From Ralstonia sp. A12 (GTDB taxonomy: Bacteria; Pseudomonadota; Gammaproteobacteria; Burkholderiales; Burkholderiaceae), in NCBI RefSeq assembly GCF_000801955.1, contig NZ_JSZO01000036.1, positions 41,255 to 105,254 of the forward strand: DNA of 64,000 nucleotides. The letters run 5' to 3'. Of the stretch, positions 43,882 through 53,332 are shown in pieces. A program made the translations under genes and the position numbers. The notes under the pieces were generated by a model that saw only the letters and a list, made by a program, of their open reading frames with translations, was not told the DNA's origin and did not search any database. How positions within the stretch are numbered: position 1 is the stretch's first letter; the number at the start of each line of letters is the position of its first letter.

Positions 43882-44757
43882 ATGGGAATCTGCGACGGAC
43901 GGACCGTCATCATCACCGGTGCAGGCGGCGGCCTGGGGCGTGCGTATGCACTGGCCTTCGGTGCCGAAGGCGCCAACGTGGTGGTCAATGATATTCGGCG
44001 TGAAGCCGCTGAGGCGGTGAGCGAAGCCATTCGCGCAGCCGGCGGCAAGGCCATTGCCAACGACGACGACATCACCAAGCTGGCCACGTCACAGCGCATC
44101 ATCGATGCCGCCGTGGCGGCGTTTGGTGACGTGCACGTGCTGGTGAACAACGCCGGCATCTGCCGTGACCGCATGTTCGTCAGCCTGTCGGAAGAGGACT
44201 GGGACGAGGTGATGCGCGTGCACCTGCGCGGCCACTTCTGCCTGGCCAACCTGCTCGCTAAGCGTTGGCGCGATGCATCCAAGGCGGGTGCCGCCGTGGA
44301 CGCGCGCATCATCAACACCAGCTCTGGCGCGGGGCTGCAGGGCTCGGTCGGGCAGTCCAACTACGCGGCGGCCAAGGGCGGCATTGCGAGCCTCACGCTG
44401 GTGCAGGCTGCCGAGCTGGCGCGCTACGGCATTACCGCCAATGCGCTGGCGCCGGCCGCACGCACCGGCATGACCGAAGGCGTGTTCGGCGAAATGATGA
44501 AGGCGCCCGAAGACGGCTTTGACGCCTTCGACCCCGCCAACGTCGCACCGCTGGTGGTGTGGCTGGGCAGCGCGGAATCGCGCCACGTGACCGGTCAGAT
44601 GTTCGAGGCGGCCGGCGGCAAGATCTCCATTGCAGACGGCTGGCGCACGGGCCCGGAGCAAGACAAGGGCGCGCGCTGGGAACCGCACGAGCTGGGCGCG
44701 GCGGTCGGTGCCTTGTTGGCCCAGGCCCAGCCGGCACAGAAGGTCTACGGCACCTGA
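43882..44757 (+). CDS. SDR, hydroxyacyl-CoA dehydrogenase-like
   Basis: This 291-residue SDR resembles the dehydrogenase domain of peroxisomal multifunctional enzyme type 2: GRTVIITGAGGGLGRAYALAF, NNAGICRDRMFVSLSEEDWDEVM, then NYAAAKGGI with the YxxxK motif. The extended C-terminus (FEAAGGKISIADGWRTGPEQD) is also typical. Rv3548c in the mycobacterial steroid regulon has a similar layout. It probably oxidises a 3-hydroxyacyl-CoA in the ring C/D or side-chain steps. It is 13 bp before the next acyl-CoA dehydrogenase gene. Confidence 0.8.
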   Translation: MGICDGRTVIITGAGGGLGRAYALAFGAEGANVVVNDIRREAAEAVSEAIRAAGGKAIANDDDITKLATSQRIIDAAVAAFGDVHVLVNNAGICRDRMFVSLSEEDWDEVMRVHLRGHFCLANLLAKRWRDASKAGAAVDARIINTSSGAGLQGSVGQSNYAAAKGGIASLTLVQAAELARYGITANALAPAARTGMTEGVFGEMMKAPEDGFDAFDPANVAPLVVWLGSAESRHVTGQMFEAAGGKISIADGWRTGPEQDKGARWEPHELGAAVGALLAQAQPAQKVYGT

Positions 44758-44770
44758 AGCGAGCACGACG

Positions 44771-45985
44771 ATGGAACTTTCGCTTTCGCTCGAGCAGGAA
44801 ATGATTCGCGACACCGCGCGAGAGTTTCTCGACGCGCGCAGCGATTCTGCCGCGGTGCGTCGGGTGGTGGATGCCGAAGCACTGTCCGCGCGGCACGACC
44901 CCGAACTCTGGGGTGAGGTGGCCGAACTCGGTTGGTGTGGCATCGCACTGCCAGAAGAGGCAGGCGGCGCAGGGCTGGGCGCCCCTGAGCTGGTGTTGCT
45001 GATGGAACAGATGGGCCGGCGCCTCGCGTGCGTGCCGTATTGGTCGAGCGTGTGTCTGGCCACTCCGGCTCTGCAGTGGAGTCTGTCGCAGGCACAGGCA
45101 CAAGCCCGGCTGGAACCGCTGGCGCTGGGCACCACGCGTGCCGCGCTGGTGCTGCCTGCCTGGACTGCACCGGATGCAGCAGGGCGGCTCTCGCCGGAAG
45201 CGCTACCGGTGTGGGCCGAAGCCGGTGAAGGCGGCTTTGTGCTGCACGGCCGCGTCGATCAGGTCTTTGATGCGGTGGGCGCTGATTGGCTGCTGGTGCC
45301 TGCACGCCTTCATGACGGCGCGGGTGGGTTGGCGCTGTTTCTGCTGGATACAGCGGCACTGGCCGACAGCCCGCATGTTTCCGTACAGCCGCTCGACACG
45401 CTGGACCGCACCCGTGCGATTGCCTCGGTCGTGTTCGATGCACTGCCGGTCGACGCAGGTGGGTGCCTGGCGCGCGGCCCCGAGGTGGCATGCGGCATTG
45501 GCGCGGCTTTGTGGCACGGCGCCCTGATGCTGGCAGCCGAGCAGTTGGGCGGGGCGCAGCAGTGTCTGGATCTGACGGTGGCGTACGCGGCGGAGCGTAT
45601 CCAGTTCGGCCGGGCGATCGCCTCCTTCCAGGCGGTCAAACATCGCTGCGCACAGATGATGGTGATGACCGAAGCCGCGCGCTCTGCCATTCACGGCGCC
45701 GCGCACGCGTGGCAAGCCGCCGTTGCTGCGGGCGACGAAGCTGCCATGAACGCAGCGCGTCTGGACATTGCCGCCGCACGTCTTGCCGCCGACGAGGCCT
45801 TCGCCTTCTGCACACAAGAGGCGATCCAGCTGCACGGCGGCGTCGGCTTTACCTGGGAATACGACCCGCAGCTGTATTTCAAGCGCGCACAGGCCGCTGC
45901 GAGTTGGCTGGGCGGCACGGCGGCAGCACTCGATTGCATTGCCGAAGCGCTGGTCGCAGACGCGCAGCACGCATCAGCGCACTAA
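44771..45985 (+). CDS. acyl-CoA dehydrogenase, non-catalytic-type partner subunit
   Basis: The ATG at 44771 gives 404 residues. The N-terminus LSLEQEMIRDTAREFLDARS and the helix AAERIQFGRAIASFQAVKHRCAQM are acyl-CoA dehydrogenase features. At the C-terminus it has IQLHGGVGFTWEYDPQLYFKRA but no YxGTNEI helix. This is typical of the partner chain in heteromeric steroid acyl-CoA dehydrogenases. The FadE30-like large chain follows after 27 bp, so they probably form the alpha2beta2 enzyme. Confidence 0.8.
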   Translation: MELSLSLEQEMIRDTAREFLDARSDSAAVRRVVDAEALSARHDPELWGEVAELGWCGIALPEEAGGAGLGAPELVLLMEQMGRRLACVPYWSSVCLATPALQWSLSQAQAQARLEPLALGTTRAALVLPAWTAPDAAGRLSPEALPVWAEAGEGGFVLHGRVDQVFDAVGADWLLVPARLHDGAGGLALFLLDTAALADSPHVSVQPLDTLDRTRAIASVVFDALPVDAGGCLARGPEVACGIGAALWHGALMLAAEQLGGAQQCLDLTVAYAAERIQFGRAIASFQAVKHRCAQMMVMTEAARSAIHGAAHAWQAAVAAGDEAAMNAARLDIAAARLAADEAFAFCTQEAIQLHGGVGFTWEYDPQLYFKRAQAAASWLGGTAAALDCIAEALVADAQHASAH

Positions 45986-46012
45986 CACGCGCATCAACGG
46001 TAGAGAACGAGC

Positions 46013-47227
46013 ATGACTTCAGTGGATTGCTGCGCCCCGGAAACGAACGAAGCCGCGCTGCGCGCATCCGTGGCCGCGTGGATGGCGGAACACCTGACAG
46101 GTGAATTTGCCTGTCTGAAACACCGCGGCGGACCGGGTGACGAAGAAGCGTTTCCCGAACTGCGCAAGGCGTGGGAACGCAAGCTGGCCGAAGGCGGCTG
46201 GACCTGCGTGGGCTGGCCCGAGGCGTACGGCGGACGCAATCTGTCGGTGATGGATCAGGTGGCGTTCCAGGAGGAATATGCGCGCGCCGGCGGCCCCGGC
46301 CGCATGGGCCACATCGGCGAAGGTCTGATCGGCCCCACGCTGATCGCCTACGGCACAGAAGATCAGAAGGCGCGCTTCCTGCCCGGCATCCGCAACGGCA
46401 CCGAGCTTTGGTGCCAGGGCTATTCGGAACCTGGCGCCGGCTCTGACCTAGCTAACGTGCGCACGCGCGCCGAACGCGATCCTGCTACTGGCGACTGGAT
46501 CGTGACGGGCCAGAAGGTCTGGACCTCGCTCGCGCATGAATCGGAATGGATCTTCGTGCTGGCGCGCAGTGAGGCCGGCTCACAGGGCAACCGCGGGCTG
46601 ATCTTCCTGCTCATGCCGCTGGACCAGCCGGGCGTCGAAATCCGGCCGATCCGCCAGATGGGCGGTGGCGCGGAGTTCAACGAGGTGTTCTTCGACGGCG
46701 CGCGCGCCAAGGCGGCGGACGTTGTTGGCGCACCCGGTGAGGGCTGGCGTATTGCGATGGCCCTGCTGGGCTTTGAGCGCGGCATCTCCACGCTCGGCCA
46801 GCAGATGCAGTTTGCGCATGAACTCGGCTGGATCGTGGACGCCGCACGCGAGAACGGCGCCTGGAATGCGCCGACGTTGCGCCAACGGATTGCGCGTGCG
46901 TGGGCTGGCCTGCGGGTCATGCGCTACAACGCGCTGCGCATGCTGGCCGGTGCGCAGGGCGCAGACAGCGGCGCATTACAGCGCGAAGCACTGATCTACA
47001 AGTACTACTGGTCCAACTGGCATCGCGACCTGGGGCAGCTTGCACTCGACGTGCTCGGCCCCGCCGCCAACCTCATCGACGAAACCGACACGCGCCGCAC
47101 CCGCCTGCAAGGCATGGCGCTGTTCTCTCGTGCCGACACCATCTACGCCGGCACCAACGAAATCCAGCTCAACATCATTGCGGAGCGCGGCCTCGGTATG
47201 CCGCGCGAAGCACGGGGACAAACATGA
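46013..47227 (+). CDS. fadE30: acyl-CoA dehydrogenase, FadE30-like
   Basis: The 404-residue protein matches remembered FadE30: CVGWPEAYGGRNLSVMDQVAF, ELWCQGYSEPGAGSDLANV, GQKVWTSLAHESEWIFV, FNEVFFDGARAKAADVVG and FERGISTLGQQMQFA. The C-terminal YAGTNEIQLNI helix is intact. FadE30 desaturates HIP-CoA ring intermediates. Its stop overlaps the IpdF start (ATGA). In Mycobacterium the FadE30 and IpdF genes are also neighbours (Rv3560c, Rv3559c), which supports both calls. Confidence 0.86.
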   Translation: MTSVDCCAPETNEAALRASVAAWMAEHLTGEFACLKHRGGPGDEEAFPELRKAWERKLAEGGWTCVGWPEAYGGRNLSVMDQVAFQEEYARAGGPGRMGHIGEGLIGPTLIAYGTEDQKARFLPGIRNGTELWCQGYSEPGAGSDLANVRTRAERDPATGDWIVTGQKVWTSLAHESEWIFVLARSEAGSQGNRGLIFLLMPLDQPGVEIRPIRQMGGGAEFNEVFFDGARAKAADVVGAPGEGWRIAMALLGFERGISTLGQQMQFAHELGWIVDAARENGAWNAPTLRQRIARAWAGLRVMRYNALRMLAGAQGADSGALQREALIYKYYWSNWHRDLGQLALDVLGPAANLIDETDTRRTRLQGMALFSRADTIYAGTNEIQLNIIAERGLGMPREARGQT

Positions 47228-48060
47228 ACACCATTTCCGACACCGCGCTTTCCAACGGCGCCGCAGTCCAGGGCATGCGCGCGGCGCCCGCCTATGTCCA
47301 GGGTCACGGCCTGCTGAAGGGGCGCAGCGTACTGATCACGGCCGCAGCGGGCGTCGGCATCGGCTTTGCGGCGGCGCGCCGGTGTGCCGAGGAAGGCGCA
47401 CGCGCGCTGATGATCTCCGACATCCACCCCCGGCGCCTGGAAGAGGCCGTCGCCAAGCTGCGTGCCGAGACCGGGCTGGAAGCCATCTACGGCCAACTGT
47501 GCGACGTCTCCAACGAAGAGCAGGTGCAGGCACTGGTTGCCGCGGCAGAGGAAGCGCTGGGCGGCACGGATGTCCTGATCAACAACGCGGGCCTGGGCGG
47601 GTCGCGCCGCATAGTCGAGATGGACGATGCCGAATGGCTCCGGGTGCTCGACATTACCCTCACGGGCACGTTCCGGATGACGCGGGCGATGTTGCCGCAC
47701 ATGCAGGCACGCGGGCGTGGCGCCATTGTCAACAACGCCTCGGTGCTGGGTTGGCGGGCGCAGAAGGAGCAGGCGCACTACGCAGCGGCCAAGGCCGGCG
47801 TGATGGCGCTGACCCGCTGCAGTGCGATGGAGGCCGCGGAGTTTGGCGTGCGCATCAACGCAGTGGCACCCAGCATCGCCTTGCACGATTTCCTGAAGAA
47901 ATCGGCACCGGCGGAGTTGCTGGAACAACTGGCCGCGCGTGAAGCGTTTGGGCGTGCCGCGGAGGTGTGGGAAGTGGCCAATGTGATGGTGTTCCTGGCC
48001 AGCGACTACGCCTCGTACATGACAGGTGAAGTGCTTCCGGTGAGCAGCCAGCAGGCATAG
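47224..48060 (+). CDS. ipdF: SDR, IpdF-like 5-hydroxy-HIP-CoA dehydrogenase
   Basis: The ATG at 47224 gives 278 residues. From about residue 30 it follows remembered IpdF (Rv3559c) closely: SVLITAAAGVGIGFAAARR, CDVSNEEQVQALV, LINNAGLGGSRRIVEMDD, NNASVLGWRAQKEQ, HYAAAKAGVMALTRCS and FLASDYASYMTGEVLPVSS. The YxxxK motif is YAAAK. An extra N-terminal tail of about 30 residues precedes the Rossmann fold. IpdF oxidises the hydroxyl of 5-OH-HIP-CoA. The overlap with fadE30 implies coupled translation. Confidence 0.88.
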   Translation: MNTISDTALSNGAAVQGMRAAPAYVQGHGLLKGRSVLITAAAGVGIGFAAARRCAEEGARALMISDIHPRRLEEAVAKLRAETGLEAIYGQLCDVSNEEQVQALVAAAEEALGGTDVLINNAGLGGSRRIVEMDDAEWLRVLDITLTGTFRMTRAMLPHMQARGRGAIVNNASVLGWRAQKEQAHYAAAKAGVMALTRCSAMEAAEFGVRINAVAPSIALHDFLKKSAPAELLEQLAAREAFGRAAEVWEVANVMVFLASDYASYMTGEVLPVSSQQA

Positions 48061-48085
48061 CGCACGGGGCAGTAAGGAGACAGGC

Positions 48086-48541
48086 ATGGCAAGGGTGTTT
48101 GATTCGGCGCAGGCAATCCTGGACGCAGTCGGGCAGCGGCTTGGTGAAAGCGCCTGGACGGAAGTCACGCAGGCGCAGATCAACGGCTTTGCCGATGCCA
48201 CGGGCGACCACCAGTGGCTGCATGTGGACCCTGAGCGTGCGGCCAACGGCCCGTTCGGTGCCTGCATCGCGCACGGCTATCTGACGCTGGCGCTGGTCAA
48301 TCAATTCCTGCCCGAAATCCTGACCGTGGACAACATGAAGATGGGCGTGAACTACGGCTGCGACAAGGTGCGGTTTCCTGCGCCGGTGCGCGTCGGTTCG
48401 CGCCTGCGCGGCGTGGGCGAGCTGGTGAAGGCCGAGCCACTACAAGGTGGCGTGCAGGCCGTGGTGCGCATGACCGTCGAGGTCGAGGGGCAGGACAAGC
48501 CTGGTTGCGTGGCCGACACCATCAGTCGTTACTACTTCTGA
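48086..48541 (+). CDS. MaoC family (R)-specific enoyl-CoA hydratase
   Basis: The 151-residue hot-dog protein has the hydratase-2 motif: [37 protein letters not shown], including the catalytic Asp/His pair (ATGDHQWLH). MaoC proteins hydrate enoyl-CoA to (R)-3-hydroxyacyl-CoA. It lies 25 bp after ipdF and 22 bp before a thiolase gene, so it likely serves a beta-oxidation turn of side chain or ring remnants. AAGGAGAC precedes the ATG. The specific substrate is not known. Confidence 0.85.
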   Translation: MARVFDSAQAILDAVGQRLGESAWTEVTQAQINGFADATGDHQWLHVDPERAANGPFGACIAHGYLTLALVNQFLPEILTVDNMKMGVNYGCDKVRFPAPVRVGSRLRGVGELVKAEPLQGGVQAVVRMTVEVEGQDKPGCVADTISRYYF

Positions 48542-48563
48542 ATCCGAACTTTCGAGGACAAGC

Positions 48564-49769
48564 ATGAAAGAAGCCGTCATCGTCGCTGTGGCGCGCACGC
48601 CCATCGGCAAGGCATTCCGTGGCGCATTCAACGATACCGAGGCGCCGGTACTGGGCGGGCACGTGGTCCGCACGGTGGTGGAGCGCGCGGGCATCGACCC
48701 GGCTGAAGTGGATGACGTGCTCATCGGCGCCGCCGCGCAGCAGGGCACGCAGGGCTACAACCTGGGGCGCCTGTGCGCCACCGCTGCCGGGCTGCCCGAC
48801 AGCGTGCCGGGCATGACGATGGACCGCATGTGCTCGTCGGGCCTGATGACTATCGCCACGGCCGCCAAGAGCATCCAGTGCGGCGAGGCCGACATCATCG
48901 TGGCGGGCGGCGTGGAGTCGATCTCGCTCACGCAGAACAAGCACAAGAACGCCTATCGCGCGCAGTCCGAAGCCGTGCTGGCGCGCCAGCCGGCCGCCTA
49001 CATGGCAATGATCGAGACGGCGGAAGTCGTGGCGCAGCGCTACGGCATCACGCGTGCCCAGCAGGACGCCTACGCCCTGCGCAGCCAGCAACGCACTGCC
49101 GAAGCGCAGCGCGACGGCCGCTTCGACGACGAAATCGTGTCGCTCGAAACCACGCGCGCACTGTTCGACAAGACCGGCGCGCAGACCGGCACCGAGCTCG
49201 TGCGCCTGACGCGCGACGAATGCAACCGCGCGGACACCACCGCTGAAAGCCTGGCTGGGCTCAAGCCGGTCTGGAGCGGCGGCCGCGTGATCGCGCAAGG
49301 CGAACACATCACCGCGGGCAACGCCTCGCAACTGTCGGATGGCGCGGCCGCCGTGCTGCTGATGAGCGCCGACGGGGCCAAGCGCCGCGGGTTGCGTCCG
49401 CTCGGGCGCTATCGCGGCATGGCTGTGGCCGGCTGCGCGCCGGACGAAATGGGCATCGGGCCGGTGTTTGCCGTGCCCAAGCTGCTGGCACGCCACGGCA
49501 TGACGGTGAACGACATTGGCCTGTGGGAGCTGAACGAAGCCTTCGCGTGCCAGGTGCTGTATTGCCGCGACAAGCTCGGGATTCCGGACGACCGTCTCAA
49601 CGTCAATGGCGGCGCAATCGCCATCGGCCATCCGTTCGGTATGTCGGGCGCGCGCATGAGCATGCACGCGCTGATCGAGGGCCGCCGGCGTGGCGTTGCA
49701 CACGCCGTGGTGACCATGTGCATTGGCGGCGGGATGGGCGCTGCCGCGCTGTTTGACGTGCTGCCTTAA
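48564..49769 (+). CDS. acetyl-CoA acyltransferase (thiolase)
   Basis: This 401-residue thiolase has the acyl-binding Cys90 in [17 protein letters not shown], the [15 protein letters not shown] histidine motif and the [14 protein letters not shown]-terminal cysteine motif. It differs clearly from the FadA6-like thiolase at 42702. It would cleave a 3-oxoacyl-CoA from side-chain or ring breakdown, giving acetyl- or propionyl-CoA. An 88-bp gap with AGGAGGAGAC follows before the YCF48-like gene. Confidence 0.84.
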   Translation: MKEAVIVAVARTPIGKAFRGAFNDTEAPVLGGHVVRTVVERAGIDPAEVDDVLIGAAAQQGTQGYNLGRLCATAAGLPDSVPGMTMDRMCSSGLMTIATAAKSIQCGEADIIVAGGVESISLTQNKHKNAYRAQSEAVLARQPAAYMAMIETAEVVAQRYGITRAQQDAYALRSQQRTAEAQRDGRFDDEIVSLETTRALFDKTGAQTGTELVRLTRDECNRADTTAESLAGLKPVWSGGRVIAQGEHITAGNASQLSDGAAAVLLMSADGAKRRGLRPLGRYRGMAVAGCAPDEMGIGPVFAVPKLLARHGMTVNDIGLWELNEAFACQVLYCRDKLGIPDDRLNVNGGAIAIGHPFGMSGARMSMHALIEGRRRGVAHAVVTMCIGGGMGAAALFDVLP

Positions 49770-49857
49770 CAACGCACACGGCCGGACACCGGAGGCACAC
49801 GCGCCCGTCAGAGGCCGCCCCGGTTGTCCTGCACAGCACCGCTAGGAGGAGACAACG

Positions 49858-50835
49858 ATGAAGCAATGGATTGGCGTGGCTATGTCGGCAACCGTGCTGG
49901 CAACGGCCGCCTGGGCATTCTCGCCCCGGCCCCTACCGGCGTTTGCGGCCACCACGCTGCGGCCGGATCAACTGCAGATCAACGGGCTCGCCCATGCGGG
50001 CAAGCGTCTGGTGGCCGTGGGCGAGCGCGGCAAGATCCTGCTCAGCGACGACCAAGGCGCCACCTGGCGCACCGCCGCCGTCAGCAATGACCAGGGCGCA
50101 ACGCTCACCCAGCTCGCTTTTGCCGATGACAAGAAGGGCGTGGCCGTGGGCCACAGCGGCTGGATCCTGCGCACCGAAGATGGCGGCGCGCATTGGCAGC
50201 AGGCCGCGTTCGACGACAAGCAGTCAGACCCCTTGCTGGGCGTGTGGCTGCAGCCGGGCGGCGCGTGGTTTGCCTTCGGCAGCTTCGGGCGCTTTCTGGC
50301 GTCAAAGGATCAGGGTGCTAGTTGGCAAGACGCAGCAACACCCGCCATGCGCGACCGGCACCTCAACGGTATGACAGGCGATACCAAGGGACATCTGATG
50401 CTGGTGGGTGAGTCCGGCCTCGTGCTGCGTTCCGCAGACGGCGGCGCCAACTGGGAAACGATGCAGGTGCCGTACAAGGGCTCGCTGTATGGCGTGCTGG
50501 CACTGCACGACGGTGCATGGCTGGCCTACGGCATGCTGGGCAACGTTCTGCGCTGTGAAGACTTTGGCGCGACCTGGCAGGCTGTGGATGCCCAGGTCAA
50601 GACGTCCTTCTTCGGTGGCAAGCAACTGCCGGATGGTCGCATCGCGCTGGTGGGGCAGGGCGGCATGCTGGCCGTGTCGGCGGACGATGGCCGCACCTTC
50701 AAGCCGCAGGTTGCGGGTTCACGCTCGCTCACGGCGGTGGCCGACGCGGGCAAGGCGAACCTCGTCATCGGGGGCGACGGCGGTATCGGCACGTTCGCAC
50801 TCCCAACCGGCTCAAGCGGCGGCATCCGCCGCTGA
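49858..50835 (+). CDS. secreted YCF48/BNR-repeat beta-propeller protein
   Basis: The 325-residue protein starts with a signal peptide (QWIGVAMSATVLATAAWAF) and has at least six BNR-type repeats, such as GKILLSDDQGATWRTA, GWILRTEDGGAHWQQA, GLVLRSADGGANWETM and GNVLRCEDFGATWQAV. These build a beta-propeller resembling YCF48/HCF136. In Proteobacteria such proteins are often encoded with RND transporters, and here an RND gene follows by 31 bp. It probably acts in the periplasm as an accessory to that transporter, perhaps handling steroids. That role is inference. Confidence 0.8.
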   Translation: MKQWIGVAMSATVLATAAWAFSPRPLPAFAATTLRPDQLQINGLAHAGKRLVAVGERGKILLSDDQGATWRTAAVSNDQGATLTQLAFADDKKGVAVGHSGWILRTEDGGAHWQQAAFDDKQSDPLLGVWLQPGGAWFAFGSFGRFLASKDQGASWQDAATPAMRDRHLNGMTGDTKGHLMLVGESGLVLRSADGGANWETMQVPYKGSLYGVLALHDGAWLAYGMLGNVLRCEDFGATWQAVDAQVKTSFFGGKQLPDGRIALVGQGGMLAVSADDGRTFKPQVAGSRSLTAVADAGKANLVIGGDGGIGTFALPTGSSGGIRR

Positions 50836-50866
50836 CATTCCCTGATTCATTGCAAGCGAGCACGCC

Positions 50867-53332
50867 ATGATCCGCTCCACCGTGAACCCCTCCCGCATTG
50901 GCCGACTGGTCGCCTTCTGCGCGCACCTGCTGATCCAGCGCCGCCGGCTGCTGCTGGCGCTGTGTCTGGCCATGACCGTGGCGATGGGCCTGTCTGCCAC
51001 GCGCCTGAAGCTCGACCCGGGCTTCAACAAGATGGTCCCGCTGCAGCACCCCTACATGCAGATCTTCACCAAGTACGCCAGCGCCTTCTCGGGGGCCAAC
51101 ACCGTACTGGTCAGCCTGCGCTGGAAGGGTGAAGGCGACATCTACAACCGCACCTTCATGGACAAGCTGCGGCACGCTACCGATGACGTGTTCTTCATCC
51201 AGGGCGTGGAGCGCCCGCGCGTGTACTCGCTGTTCACGCCCAACGTGCGCTACACCGAGGTGACGGAGGACGGCTTCCGGGGCGATGTGGTGCTGCCGGG
51301 CCGGTTCTCCGGCACGCCGGAAGAGCTGGACCAGGTACGCAGCAACGTGGCCCGCTCGGGCCAGATCGGCCGGCTGGTCAGCAACGATCTGAAGTCCGCC
51401 CTGATCCGCGCGGAGCTGAGCGAGGTGGACCCCGCTACCGGCAAGGCCATCGACTATTCGCGCGTGGCGCACGAGCTGGAGAACATCCGCGCCAAGTACT
51501 CCGGTCAGGACGTCGAGGTCAACATCGTCGGCTTTGCCAAACTGGTGGGCGACGTGGAAGAAGGCATCACCAGCGTGCTGATCTTCTTCGCGGTGGCGTT
51601 CCTGATCACTACGCTGATGCTGTACTTCTACACGCGCTCGGGCAAGACGACCCTGCTGGCGCTGCTGGTGGCCATGCTGCCGGTGGGCTGGCTGCTCGGC
51701 CTGTTGCCGCTGCTGGGGTACGGCATTGATCCGATGTCGATCCTGGTGCCGTTCCTGATCTTCTCGATCGGCGTGTCGCACGCTGTGCAGATGACCAACG
51801 CCTGGCGCCAGGAGGTGGTGCGCGGGCATGACTCGGTGGAAAGCGCACGCACGGCATTCAGCAAGCTGTTCGTGCCCGGCACGGTGGCGCTGCTGACCAA
51901 TGCCCTGGGCTTCATGGTCATCATGCAGATCAAGATCGACATCGTGCGCGAGCTTGGCATCACCGCGTGCCTGGGCGTGCTGCTGATGATCGTGACCAAC
52001 AAGATCTTCCTGCCGATCCTGCTTTCCTACACGCAGCTTGAACCGAGGGTGATTGAAGCGGGCAAGCGCCAGGCCGAGCGTGGGGCGGCCGGCACGTCGA
52101 TGTGGTCCGGGTTCGGGCGTCTGGCGCGGCGTGGTCCGGCGATCGGCGTGTTTGTTGTTTCGCTGGCGTTGTTGGTGGTCGGCGCGGTGCAATCGCGTGC
52201 GCTCAAGGTGGGGGACATCGGCAACGGCGCCCCCGAGCTGCGTGCCACGTCCCGCTACAACCAGGACAGCGAAGCCATCGTGCGCCAGTACAACATCGGC
52301 GTGGATGCGCTGACGGTGATGGTCGAGCCCACGGGCTTTGACGACGGCTGCCTGCACTACCCGGTGATGAGCGCGGTCGAACGCTTCGAGATGCACATGC
52401 GCGGCGTGGCCGGCGTGCAATCGGTGGTGAGTGTGGCGTCGCTCGGCAAGGTGGTGATCGGGGCCTTCAACGAGGGCAACCCGCGCTGGGAGGCCCTGCC
52501 GCGCAGCAGCGACGGCCTGAGCCAGGGTGCCAAGGCGTTCGACCCGGACAACGGCATGAACACCTCGAACTGCCAGGCGATCCAGGTGCTGATCTATACC
52601 GCCAACCACGAGGGCGCGACCATCGCGCACATCGTCAAGGAGATCAAGGCGTTCACCGCCGCAGACCAGACGCCGAACGTGGCCTTCCGCCTGGCCGGGG
52701 GCAACGTGGGCGTCATGGCCGCCACCAACGAGGCTGTGGAAGAGGCCGAGGTGACGATGCTGCTGGCCATCTTCGGCGCCATCACGCTGCTGTGCCTGGT
52801 GACCTTCCGCTCGTGGCGTGCGGTGTTGTGCATCATCGTGCCGCTGACGCTGGTATCGATCCTGTGCAATGCATTGATGGCGCGTCTTGGCATCGGCCTG
52901 AAGGTTTCGACGTTGCCGGTCATCACGCTGGGTGTGGGGGTGGGCGTGGACTACGGCATCTACCTGTACGAGCGTCTTCAGCATCAACTGCGCGAAACGG
53001 ATCAGACGCTGCCGCAAGCCTTTGCGGAGGCCATGCGCCAGCGTGGAACGGCTGCACTGTTCACCGCTGTGACGATGTGCATTGGCGTGGGCACCTGGGC
53101 GTTTGCCGCGCTTAAGTTCCAGGCGGACATGGGCATCCTGCTGGCGTTCATGTTCCTGGTGAACCTGTTTGGCGCGGCGCTGCTGCTGCCGGCGCTGGCG
53201 GCTTGGCTTGGAGTGGAGCAGGAGGAGCACGCACGCGCTGCCCGCGCGTCTGCATCGCCAGCGGGCGGCAATTTGCAGGGCAACATCAGCCCGGAACCCA
53301 AGGCTGGAAAGCTCAAATCGGAAGTGGCATGA
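50867..53332 (+). CDS. RND/MMPL family transporter
   Basis: The 821-residue protein has two six-helix halves with large periplasmic loops, the MMPL/RND plan. Clear helices: LLLALCLAMTVAMGL at the front, then FFAVAFLITTLMLYF, and in the second half IFGAITLLCLVTF and VITLGVGVGVDYGIYLYERL. The GIGVSHAVQMTNAWRQE and GVGVDYGIYLYE segments are the paired helix motifs. Such proteins move hydrophobic molecules across the envelope. With the YCF48-like gene upstream and the OYE gene overlapping downstream, it may import steroid or export toxic intermediates. Direction is unknown. Confidence 0.84.
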   Translation: MIRSTVNPSRIGRLVAFCAHLLIQRRRLLLALCLAMTVAMGLSATRLKLDPGFNKMVPLQHPYMQIFTKYASAFSGANTVLVSLRWKGEGDIYNRTFMDKLRHATDDVFFIQGVERPRVYSLFTPNVRYTEVTEDGFRGDVVLPGRFSGTPEELDQVRSNVARSGQIGRLVSNDLKSALIRAELSEVDPATGKAIDYSRVAHELENIRAKYSGQDVEVNIVGFAKLVGDVEEGITSVLIFFAVAFLITTLMLYFYTRSGKTTLLALLVAMLPVGWLLGLLPLLGYGIDPMSILVPFLIFSIGVSHAVQMTNAWRQEVVRGHDSVESARTAFSKLFVPGTVALLTNALGFMVIMQIKIDIVRELGITACLGVLLMIVTNKIFLPILLSYTQLEPRVIEAGKRQAERGAAGTSMWSGFGRLARRGPAIGVFVVSLALLVVGAVQSRALKVGDIGNGAPELRATSRYNQDSEAIVRQYNIGVDALTVMVEPTGFDDGCLHYPVMSAVERFEMHMRGVAGVQSVVSVASLGKVVIGAFNEGNPRWEALPRSSDGLSQGAKAFDPDNGMNTSNCQAIQVLIYTANHEGATIAHIVKEIKAFTAADQTPNVAFRLAGGNVGVMAATNEAVEEAEVTMLLAIFGAITLLCLVTFRSWRAVLCIIVPLTLVSILCNALMARLGIGLKVSTLPVITLGVGVGVDYGIYLYERLQHQLRETDQTLPQAFAEAMRQRGTAALFTAVTMCIGVGTWAFAALKFQADMGILLAFMFLVNLFGAALLLPALAAWLGVEQEEHARAARASASPAGGNLQGNISPEPKAGKLKSEVA

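Noticed and set aside
50765..53230. An 821-codon minus-strand frame opposite the RND transporter
   Set aside because: The plus strand encodes an obvious MMPL/RND protein; the antisense product is rich in His, Arg and Gln, typical of shadow frames.
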